A stretch of 64,000 bases of DNA from Brenneria alni (GTDB lineage Bacteria; Pseudomonadota; Gammaproteobacteria; Enterobacterales; Enterobacteriaceae), in the NCBI RefSeq assembly GCF_003666245.1, contig NZ_MJLZ01000003.1, positions 62,001-126,000 on the forward strand. The letters are read 5' to 3'. Shown piece after piece: positions 55,998 through 64,000 of the stretch; the first letter of the stretch is position 1; the number at the start of each line of letters is the position of its first letter. A model generated the notes under the pieces. That model did no database searches, had not been told where the DNA came from, and worked only from the letters and a program-made list of their open reading frames with translations. Both the position numbers and the translations under genes were made by a program.

Positions 55998-56984
55998 TCA
56001 CACTACGCCGGCGCGCAGCATATCGTGCATGTGAACGATGCCGATCAGTCGATCATTCTCCGCGACCAGCAACGATGTAATATGGCGTGACTGCATCAGG
56101 TTCAGGGCATCTACCGCCAGCGTTTGTGGTGTGACGCGGATGCCGCCTGCGGTCATCACATCAGCAATGCGGGCGCTGTTCAAGTCAATCTTCATGTCGA
56201 AAATCCGGCGCAGGTCGCCATCGGTGAAGATACCCTGGATTTTCATGTCTGCGTCGCAGATTACCGTCATCCCTAAATTTTTGCGCGTAATTTCCAATAG
56301 CGCGTCACGCAGGGAGGCATCATGGGAGACGTGTGGGATCTCATCGCCCGAATGCATGATATCGCTGACGCGCAGCAGAAGTTTGCGACCCAGCGCGCCA
56401 CCGGGGTGGGATAAGGCAAAATCTTCAGCGGTGAAGCCACGTGCCTGTAATAACGCGACAGCCAGCGCATCACCCATGACCAGTGTCGCCGTGGTGCTGC
56501 TGGTCGGCGCCAGCCCAAGCGGGCAGGCTTCCTGCGGGACATGAACACACAGGTGAATATCGGCGGCTTTTCCCATCGTGCTCTCGGGGTTGCCTGTCAT
56601 ACAAATCAGGAAAACGTTCAGACGTTTGAGCACCGGGATCAGCGATAGAATCTCATGAGATTCGCCAGAGTTGGAAATGGCGATCACGATATCGTGCGGC
56701 GTGACCATGCCCAGATCGCCGTGGCTTGCTTCTCCGGGGTGAACAAAGAACGCTGGTGTACCGGTACTGGCAAAGGTGGCGGCCATTTTACAACCGATAT
56801 GACCGGATTTCCCCATTCCCATCACCACGACTTTCCCCCGACAGTGGAATATTTTTTCACACGCCTGGGTGAAATTATCGTCAATGTACCGGTCGAGCTG
56901 CGACAGTCCGTCACGTTCAATGTTCAGTACCTGCTTGCCAGCCTGCTGGAAATCAAAACCGGGTTGTAGTTTAAAATGTGACAT
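55998..56984 (-). CDS. kdsD: arabinose-5-phosphate isomerase KdsD
   Basis: A 328-residue isomerase, the E. coli length, converting ribulose-5-phosphate to arabinose-5-phosphate for Kdo. A SIS sugar-isomerase domain (VVVMGMGKSGHIGCKMAAT, then HPGEASHGDLG and SNSGESHEI) is followed by two CBS domains (about 205-328). It lies 54 bases after yrbG; the gene order yrbG-kdsD-kdsC is conserved. Confidence 0.98.
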   Translation of the reverse strand: MSHFKLQPGFDFQQAGKQVLNIERDGLSQLDRYIDDNFTQACEKIFHCRGKVVVMGMGKSGHIGCKMAATFASTGTPAFFVHPGEASHGDLGMVTPHDIVIAISNSGESHEILSLIPVLKRLNVFLICMTGNPESTMGKAADIHLCVHVPQEACPLGLAPTSSTTATLVMGDALAVALLQARGFTAEDFALSHPGGALGRKLLLRVSDIMHSGDEIPHVSHDASLRDALLEITRKNLGMTVICDADMKIQGIFTDGDLRRIFDMKIDLNSARIADVMTAGGIRVTPQTLAVDALNLMQSRHITSLLVAENDRLIGIVHMHDMLRAGVV

Positions 56985-57038
56985 ACCTGGATAGTCCTGC
57001 TTATTTTGATGTTCTGATTAATGGTTTGGACGTTCTGG

Positions 57039-58004
57039 TTAAGAAAACAACAACAACACCGAAAGATAGGCAATAAAAGCGCATAACAAAAGTGCGCCAG
57101 CGCCTTGCCCGATGCGGCGTTTGCTGCCGAGACAAAACGCAGTCAACAGTGCGCTGGCCCCCAGCATGACCCAATAATCGCGTTGGAATGCGAGTGGGTT
57201 GAGTGCGCCCGGAGATAGCAGTGCCGGCACGCCCAGAACGATCACGATATTAAAAATATTTGAGCCAATGAGATTGCCCAGCGCAATATCATCTTCTTTT
57301 TTCAGTGTGCCAACAATCGCGGTTGCCAGTTCTGGCAGGCTGGTGCCAATTGCCAGAACAGTCAAGCCGATGGTCAGTTCGCTGAGATTAAAATGGCGGG
57401 CTATCACGGTGGCATTGTCGATCACCATGCGGGCGGCCATAGGTAAAATAATCAAGCCGAGGATGAGCCATAGAATGGCCACCATCTGGTTGCCGTCTTC
57501 CTGCGGCAATTCGGCCAGTTGCTCTTGGGCCAGGCTATCGACGCCCTCGTGCTGCGCCTGTCGTGTCATTCTGAGCACCAGCAGCATAAACAGCCCGGCG
57601 GCGATCAGCAGTATCACGCCGTCAGCGCGGCTCAGATAACTATCGTGCAGTAAAAAGCCGCACAACACGGTGACCAGAAGCATGGGCGGGAATTCCCGGC
57701 GTAACAGTTTGGAATGAACCGTCAAAGGGCGAATCAGCGCAGCACTGCCGAGGATTAACAGAATATTCGCAATATTGGAGCCAAGAACGTTCCCGACCGC
57801 CATATCGATCTGATTGTTGAACGCGGCTGTAACAGAGACAATCAGTTCGGGCAGGGAAGTACCGACACCTACGATAGTGATGCCGATAATCAGCGGCGGT
57901 ATAGCCAAAAAACGTGCGAGAACCGCTGCGCCATAGACCAGTCGATCGGCGCCATAGACCAGTAGTACTAAACCAACAATCAAGAGTACTGTCGCAAAAA
58001 GCAT
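57039..58004 (-). CDS. yrbG: calcium/sodium antiporter family protein YrbG
   Basis: A 321-residue member of the CaCA superfamily with ten membrane helices and two inverted alpha-repeats. The repeats carry GVGTSLPELIVS and NVLGSNIANILLILG in the first half, and AIGTSLPELATAIVG and NLIGSNIFNIVIVLG in the second. The conserved GTSLPE and GSN residues bind cation. The substrate in enterobacteria is not firmly known. It is divergent from mlaF with a 294-base shared gap. Confidence 0.95.
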   Translation of the reverse strand: MLFATVLLIVGLVLLVYGADRLVYGAAVLARFLAIPPLIIGITIVGVGTSLPELIVSVTAAFNNQIDMAVGNVLGSNIANILLILGSAALIRPLTVHSKLLRREFPPMLLVTVLCGFLLHDSYLSRADGVILLIAAGLFMLLVLRMTRQAQHEGVDSLAQEQLAELPQEDGNQMVAILWLILGLIILPMAARMVIDNATVIARHFNLSELTIGLTVLAIGTSLPELATAIVGTLKKEDDIALGNLIGSNIFNIVIVLGVPALLSPGALNPLAFQRDYWVMLGASALLTAFCLGSKRRIGQGAGALLLCAFIAYLSVLLLFS

Positions 58005-58298
58005 TCAGCTTCCTTTATTCAGGTATAATCATCGATTAATCAACTGGTCGTTCTGGATGAGTTTTGAACGAAAAAGGCGTTTTCATTATTAGCGCTAATT
58101 CTGACTGCGTGAGGCGGAAAAGTAAAACCTGTGGCGATTTTGTTCCGCTTCTTTGGACAAGAACATAGCGTAATTTTTTGTAAAACTCGCATTTTGCATG
58201 GGGTAGCCGTTAGGCTTTATACATGAGTTCGCATTACAGCTATTCGTTAAAAACAGACGATCATATGCAACACGCTGATCGGTAAGGAATATAAGATA

Positions 58299-59114
58299 AT
58301 GGGCCATAACGTTACCAATCTGGTTGAAATTCGCGGCCTGAGCTTTAGTCGCGGGAAACGACAGATTTTTACAGATATCACGCTGAAAGTCCCCAAAGGT
58401 AAAATCACCGCGATTATGGGGCCTTCAGGTATTGGTAAAACCACGCTGCTGCGTTTGATAGGCGGCCAGTTGCAGCCTGATAGTGGCGAAATCTGGTTTG
58501 ATGGCGATAATATTCCAAGTCTTTCACGTGCTGATCTGTATGACGCCCGCAAGAAAATGAGCATGTTGTTTCAATCCGGTGCGTTATTTACCGACTTGAA
58601 TGTGTTTGATAATGTCGCCTGGCCGCTGCGTGAGCACAGCCGTTTGCCGGAGCCGCTGTTACACAGCACGGTTATGATGAAGCTGGAAGCCGTGGGGTTG
58701 CGCGGGGCCGCAGAACTCATGCCCGCAGAACTTTCCGGGGGCATGGCGCGGCGTGCGGCGCTGGCGCGGGCGATTGCGCTTGATCCGCAACTGATTATGT
58801 TTGATGAACCCTTTGTCGGGCAGGATCCGATAACTATGGGAACGCTGGTGAAACTGATTGATGAACTGAATCACGCATTGGGGGTCACTTGTATTGTTGT
58901 TTCCCATGATGTGCCGGAAGTAATGAGTATTGCCGATTATGCTTACATTGTTGCCGAACAGCATGTGGTGGCTGAAGGAACGGCGGCTCAATTGCAAACC
59001 AACGGCGACTCCCGCGTACGCCAGTTTCTGGATGGTATTGCCGATGGGCCAGTCCCTTTCCGTTTCCCGGCGGGTGATTATAAAACCGCGCTGTTAGGTT
59101 CAGCAGGGAGTTAA
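58299..59114 (+). CDS. mlaF: phospholipid ABC transporter ATPase MlaF
   Basis: A 271-residue ATPase of the Mla system, which keeps the outer membrane asymmetric. Walker A is GPSGIGKTT (about 41-49), signature LSGGMARR (about 147), Walker B LIMFDEPFVGQDP (about 165-177) and the switch His in VVSHDVPEV. It is the first gene of mlaFEDCB. The 294-base upstream gap must hold its promoter and that of yrbG; I see no clear consensus. Confidence 0.97.
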   Translation: MGHNVTNLVEIRGLSFSRGKRQIFTDITLKVPKGKITAIMGPSGIGKTTLLRLIGGQLQPDSGEIWFDGDNIPSLSRADLYDARKKMSMLFQSGALFTDLNVFDNVAWPLREHSRLPEPLLHSTVMMKLEAVGLRGAAELMPAELSGGMARRAALARAIALDPQLIMFDEPFVGQDPITMGTLVKLIDELNHALGVTCIVVSHDVPEVMSIADYAYIVAEQHVVAEGTAAQLQTNGDSRVRQFLDGIADGPVPFRFPAGDYKTALLGSAGS

Positions 59115-59121
59115 CTAATTC

Positions 59122-59904
59122 ATGTTATTACAGGCATTGGCGTCGTTCGGACGTCAGGGAATTTCTACCTGTGCTTCTTTTGGCCGTGCCGGACTGATGC
59201 TGTTTAATGCGTTAGTGGGCAAGCCTGAATTCAGGAAACAGTGGCCGCTACTGCTGAAACAGCTTTACAGCCTGGGAGTGCAGTCGCTGTTGATTATTAT
59301 GGTGTCCGGCCTGTTTATCGGTATGGTTCTGGGGTTGCAGGGTTATCTGGTACTGACGACCTATAGCGCCGAAGCCAGCCTGGGGATGATGGTTGCCCTG
59401 TCGCTGCTGCGTGAACTCGGTCCGGTGGTAACGGCATTGTTGTTTGCCGGTCGCGCAGGGTCGGCTTTGACAGCGGAGATCGGTCTGATGAAGGCCACCG
59501 AGCAACTATCCAGCATGGAAATGATGGCGGTCGATCCGCTGCGGCGCGTGGTGGCCCCGCGTTTTTGGGCCGGGTTAATCAGTATGCCGCTGTTGGCGAT
59601 CATCTTTGTCGCTGTTGGTATCTGGGGCGGGTCGTTGGTCGGCGTTGACTGGAAAGGCATAGACAGCGGGTTTTTCTGGTCGGCCATGCAGGGCGCCGTT
59701 GAGTGGCGGCAGGATCTGCTGAACTGTGTGATTAAAAGTATCGTGTTCGCCATTACCGTGACCTGGATTGCACTCTTTAATGGTTATGATGCGATCCCTA
59801 CTTCAGAAGGGATCAGCCGTGCGACGACCCGTACCGTGGTGCATTCATCATTAGCGGTATTGGGGTTGGATTTTGTGCTGACAGCACTGATGTTTGGGAA
59901 CTGA
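59122..59904 (+). CDS. mlaE: phospholipid ABC transporter permease MlaE
   Basis: A 260-residue permease, the E. coli length, with an amphipathic start and about five membrane helices. Typical blocks are [40 protein letters not shown] (core [12 protein letters not shown]) and the coupling region [19 protein letters not shown]. It lies 7 bases after mlaF. Confidence 0.97.
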   Translation: MLLQALASFGRQGISTCASFGRAGLMLFNALVGKPEFRKQWPLLLKQLYSLGVQSLLIIMVSGLFIGMVLGLQGYLVLTTYSAEASLGMMVALSLLRELGPVVTALLFAGRAGSALTAEIGLMKATEQLSSMEMMAVDPLRRVVAPRFWAGLISMPLLAIIFVAVGIWGGSLVGVDWKGIDSGFFWSAMQGAVEWRQDLLNCVIKSIVFAITVTWIALFNGYDAIPTSEGISRATTRTVVHSSLAVLGLDFVLTALMFGN

Positions 59905-59908
59905 GTCG

Positions 59909-60475
59909 ATGCAAACGAAGAAAAATGAAATCTGGGTTGGCGCATTTATGCTGATTGCGCTGTGCGCCATTATCTTTTTGTGTCTGAAAGTGGCCGATAT
60001 CAAGTCAATCGGTAATGAGCCAACGTATCGTTTGTACGCGACGTTTGACAATATTGGCGGACTTAAGACCCGTTCGCCGATCAGAATCGGCGGCGTGGTG
60101 ATTGGCAGGGTGGCGGATATTTCGCTGGATGAGAAAACCTACCTTCCTCGCGTGGCGATAGATATTCAGCAGCGTTACGACCATATTCCAGATACCAGTT
60201 CGCTGGCAATCCGTACGTCCGGTCTGTTGGGTGAACAGTATCTGGCACTGAATGTCGGTTTTGAAGACGAAGAGATGGGGACCTCAATATTGAAAGACGG
60301 CGGCGTCATTCAGGACACCAAGTCAGCCATGGTGCTGGAAGATCTCATCGGCCAATTCTTATATAAGAGCGGCAGCAATAGCGAGGATAATGCCGGTCAG
60401 GGGAGTGCTGCACCGGCAACGGATCCTACGGTAACACCGGAGCCGCAGAGCCAACCTGTTACTTCACATCCATAA
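59909..60475 (+). CDS. mlaD: MCE-domain lipid-binding protein MlaD
   Basis: A 188-residue protein with an N-terminal membrane anchor (about 8-28) and one MCE domain (TYRLYATFDNIGGLKTRSPI and GVVIGRVADI), which forms a hexameric ring with a hydrophobic pore (SGLLGEQYLAL). The C-terminal tail is Ser/Thr/Pro-rich and probably disordered. ATG 59909 starts MQTKKNEIWVG as in E. coli. It lies 4 bases after mlaE. Confidence 0.97.
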   Translation: MQTKKNEIWVGAFMLIALCAIIFLCLKVADIKSIGNEPTYRLYATFDNIGGLKTRSPIRIGGVVIGRVADISLDEKTYLPRVAIDIQQRYDHIPDTSSLAIRTSGLLGEQYLALNVGFEDEEMGTSILKDGGVIQDTKSAMVLEDLIGQFLYKSGSNSEDNAGQGSAAPATDPTVTPEPQSQPVTSHP

Positions 60476-60487
60476 GAGGATAGCTGT

Positions 60488-61117
60488 ATGTTTAAACGTT
60501 TACTGATGGTGGCTTTGCTGGTGGTTGCACCTTTGGCCAGCGCCGCGGATCAAACCAACCCATATCGTTTGATGAGTGAAGCGGCGGAGAAAACCTTTAG
60601 CCGCTTGAAAACTGAGCAGCCACGGATCAGACAAAACCCGGATTATCTGCGTAGCGTCGTGCGTGAAGAGCTTCTGCCATATGTACAGGTCAGGTATGCC
60701 GGGGCGTTGGTGCTTGGCCGTTATTATAAAGATGCGACTCCCGCCCAGCGTGATGCTTATTTCAAAGCATTTGAAGCCTATCTGGAACAGGCATATGGTC
60801 AGGCTTTGGCGTTATATCACGGGCAAACCTATCAGATAGCACCCGACCAGCCGTTGGGGAATGCCGATATTATTGCTATTCGCGTGACGATTATCGATAA
60901 CGGTGGTCGTCCGCCGGTTCGGCTTGATTTTCAGTGGCGTAAAAATAGTCAATCCGGCAACTGGCAGGCTTATGACATGATTGCGGAAGGCGTAAGTATG
61001 ATTACCACCAAGCAGAATGAATGGGCGGCGACATTGCGTCAGAAAGGCGTTGACGGCCTGACCCAGCAGTTAGACGCCGCCGCAAAACAGCCTATTACGT
61101 TGGATAAGCAAAACTAA
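60488..61117 (+). CDS. mlaC: periplasmic phospholipid shuttle MlaC
   Basis: A 209-residue precursor with a signal peptide ([15 protein letters not shown], cut near residue 20). The mature NTF2-like protein carries one phospholipid between the MlaA-OmpC complex and MlaFEDB. Conserved patches are [20 protein letters not shown] in part and [16 protein letters not shown] near the C-terminus. AGAGGA precedes the start. Confidence 0.97.
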   Translation: MFKRLLMVALLVVAPLASAADQTNPYRLMSEAAEKTFSRLKTEQPRIRQNPDYLRSVVREELLPYVQVRYAGALVLGRYYKDATPAQRDAYFKAFEAYLEQAYGQALALYHGQTYQIAPDQPLGNADIIAIRVTIIDNGGRPPVRLDFQWRKNSQSGNWQAYDMIAEGVSMITTKQNEWAATLRQKGVDGLTQQLDAAAKQPITLDKQN

Positions 61118-61131
61118 TCTGGGTAAGAAAA

Positions 61132-61434
61132 ATGGTTAATGCACTGAACTGGCAGTCGCAGCAATCGACATTGGTTTTATCGGGCGCGTTGGATCGTGAA
61201 ACGTTGCTGCCACTCTGGCAGCAACGCGGCATGTTACTGGCAGATAAAACATCGCTGGATGTGTCTGGGCTAACCCGTGTTGATTCTGCCGGCCTGGCTT
61301 TGCTGATTCACTTCTATCACCAGCAGTCGCAGAAAGGCGTCGAACTGGGCATTACCGGGGCAGGCGATCGGTTAAAAACGCTGATAGCATTGTATAACCT
61401 GAATGAAATCATCCCGGTGTCTCAGGCAGAATAG
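61132..61434 (+). CDS. mlaB: STAS-domain subunit MlaB
   Basis: A 100-residue STAS protein that binds MlaF and is needed for ATPase assembly. The core block is SLDVSGLTRVDSAGLALLIHF, where the DSAGL serine/threonine region matches anti-sigma antagonist proteins (VDSAGLA part quoted). It lies 14 bases after mlaC and is followed by a strong terminator, so ibaG-murA have their own promoter. Confidence 0.96.
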   Translation: MVNALNWQSQQSTLVLSGALDRETLLPLWQQRGMLLADKTSLDVSGLTRVDSAGLALLIHFYHQQSQKGVELGITGAGDRLKTLIALYNLNEIIPVSQAE

Positions 61435-61448
61435 TTTGCATTTGAACG

Positions 61449-61486
61449 ATCCCCCGTTTGCCTCAGGCTTAGGGGGATTTCTTTGT
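61449..61486 (+). terminator. mla operon terminator
   Basis: ATCCCCC (61449-61455) pairs with GGGGGAT (61472-61478), with an inner GCCT/AGGC stem, and TTCTTTGTTT follows. It lies 14 bases after the mlaB stop. Confidence 0.85.
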
Positions 61487-61557
61487 TTAAGATAGCGCCT
61501 TATTCATCTAAGATACCACCCTGTTTATCATTCCCCCTGGCATAGAAATCGAGAGCA

Positions 61558-61812
61558 ATGGAAAATAATGAAATTAAAGATGTGCTGATGAAAGAATTGG
61601 CACTGGAGGAAGCCCATGTATCCGGCGATGGCAGCCACTTTCAGGTTATTGTTGTGGGTGAGTTGTTCGCCGGAATGAGTCGGGTGAAGAAACAGCAGGC
61701 CGTTTATGCGCCTTTGGCGGAGTATATCGCGGATAACCGTATTCACGCCCTGTCGATCAAAGCCTATACGCCGGAAGAATGGCAGCGAGACCGCAAGCTT
61801 AACGGTTTTTAA
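61558..61812 (+). CDS. ibaG: BolA family iron-sulfur-linked protein IbaG
   Basis: An 84-residue BolA-like protein. The helix-turn-helix-like core [25 protein letters not shown] includes the glutaredoxin-cluster ligand region (only [14 protein letters not shown] quoted as key). It partners with Grx4 and is acid-responsive in E. coli. ATG 61558 is the E. coli length. It precedes murA by 56 bases. Confidence 0.95.
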   Translation: MENNEIKDVLMKELALEEAHVSGDGSHFQVIVVGELFAGMSRVKKQQAVYAPLAEYIADNRIHALSIKAYTPEEWQRDRKLNGF

Positions 61813-61856
61813 GCCAGCGGTTATGTGACGTCGCAATATTGAATTTGAAACATTGA

Positions 61857-63131
<1,275 letters not shown>

Positions 63132-63136
63132 TCAAT

Positions 63137-63175
63137 GCACACCGGGTGGGTTGACTACCCGGCTTCGATTTATTC
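63137..63175. terminator. hairpin in the convergent murA-degS gap
   Basis: CCGGGT (63142-63147) pairs with ACCCGG (63157-63162) around a nine-base loop, with CTTCGATTTATT after it on the + strand. It is a weak terminator candidate for murA and possibly for degS from the other side. Confidence 0.45.
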
Positions 63176-63196
63176 TCGCAGCGCTATCTGGCGATA

Positions 63197-64000
63197 TCAG
63201 TTAACCGGAAACTCCTGAATAGTCATATTCAACGTTATCGATTTTTTATCGCGTTCGATGGTGATGGGGATCATGGTTCCCGGACGCAATTCCGCCACCT
63301 GATCCATGGTTTCGATAACGGAGCGGGTAGGCTTGTTGTCGACGCTCAACAGAATATCATCAATCTGAATACCGGCTTTATCCGCAGGCCCTCCTGGGTC
63401 GACCGTTTTGACCAGAATTCCGCTTAATCTTCCCTGCTCAATACCTTTGCTGTCTATATTTTCCATTTGTATACCGTTGATACCGATATAACCACGGATT
63501 ACACGGCCATCACGGATGAGCTTGCCCATCACTTTGGTTGCCAGTGCGACGGGGATGGCGAAGCTGATGCCCTCCGGTGTTTCTCCGTCGCTGCTTTTAT
63601 CAAAAGACAAGGTATTAATGCCGACCAACTCGCCCAGCGTATTAACCAAAGCGCCACCTGAGTTGCCCCGGTTAATGGATGCATCGGTTTGCAGGAGGTT
63701 TTGACGACCATTCTGGCGGTTATCCTGCCCAGCGGCACTAAGCCCGACACGGCCCGTGGCACTGATAATTCCCTGCGTGATGGTTTGTCCCAGATTATAA
63801 GGGTTGCCGATGGCCATCACTACATCACCGATACGAGCGGTTCGATCCGGGTTAATCGGAATAACGGGTAAATTGATACCGTCGATCCGCAGTACGGCCA
63901 GGTCGGTCAGACTATCTGAACCAACGACCATTGCCTCATAGAGCCGTCCATCCTGAAGTGCAACCAATATCTGTTGTGCGTTATTAATGACGTGCCTGTT
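63197..64000 (-). CDS. degS: periplasmic serine protease DegS, 5' end outside window
   Basis: The visible 267 codons are the C-terminal part of the envelope-stress sensor protease that cuts RseA and frees sigma-E. The catalytic triad is present: His in NRHVINN at the very edge of the window, Asp in SDSLTDLAVL and Ser in NRGNSGGAL. A single PDZ domain (about the last 95 residues: GYIGINGIQ, PADKAGIQIDDILLSVD) ends in EFPVN. The N-terminal membrane anchor is outside. It is convergent with murA, as in E. coli. Confidence 0.96.
   Translation of the reverse strand, partial: NRHVINNAQQILVALQDGRLYEAMVVGSDSLTDLAVLRIDGINLPVIPINPDRTARIGDVVMAIGNPYNLGQTITQGIISATGRVGLSAAGQDNRQNGRQNLLQTDASINRGNSGGALVNTLGELVGINTLSFDKSSDGETPEGISFAIPVALATKVMGKLIRDGRVIRGYIGINGIQMENIDSKGIEQGRLSGILVKTVDPGGPADKAGIQIDDILLSVDNKPTRSVIETMDQVAELRPGTMIPITIERDKKSITLNMTIQEFPVN

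Noticed and set aside
58095-58307. 70-residue - strand ORF in the yrbG-mlaF gap
   Set aside because: It has no ribosome site or family likeness and lies in the divergent promoter region.

Overview
The window is a piece of an enterobacterial chromosome. The host genes match Escherichia coli orthologues closely in length and order. The type II dehydroquinase beside accBC, the msrPQ pair next to it and the periplasmic alpha-carbonic anhydrase behind dusB-fis are not in the E. coli K-12 order and fit a Pectobacterium, Dickeya or Brenneria-type organism (Pectobacteriaceae; inference from gene order only).

Positions 1 to about 24,260 hold the late half and right end of a Mu-like transposing prophage, all on the + strand. 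In order: holin, TraR/DksA zinc finger, DUF2730, gp26-like, small and large terminase, portal, a four-ORF accessory block, F-like head protein, protease with nested scaffold, major capsid, gp35 to gp38 relatives, sheath, tube, tail chaperone with a -2 frameshift, tape measure, circularisation protein, hub, spike, wedge proteins, two tail fibres flanking a chaperone, and a decayed zinc-ribbon remnant. The regulatory and transposase half lies to the left of the window. No inversion recombinase or mom gene is seen. The phage lies tail to tail with fis, each side closed by its own terminator.

Positions 24,268 to 35,073 are host genes on the - strand: dusB-fis with a clear fis promoter, carbonic anhydrase, a 150-bp palindromic MITE-like repeat, yhdT-panF-prmA, aroQ-accB-accC, msrP-msrQ and acuI. 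Positions 35,195 to 47,685 (+) are csrD, mreB, mreC, mreD, maf, rng, yhdP and tldD: cell shape, RNA decay and envelope. The mreB-mreC gap is packed with three terminator-like hairpins, two of them in a tandem duplication.

Then come darP (-) and pmbA/tldE (+), the partner of tldD. The - strand block from kdsD to ptsO (kdsD-kdsC-lptC-lptA-lptB-rpoN-hpf-ptsN-rapZ-ptsO) links Kdo and LPS transport to sigma-54 and the nitrogen PTS. yrbG (-) is divergent from mlaFEDCB-ibaG-murA (+): phospholipid retrograde transport, BolA-like protein and the first step of peptidoglycan synthesis. The window ends inside degS (-). Apart from the prophage, the repeat and some unusual RNA hairpins, the host region is an ordinary conserved core.
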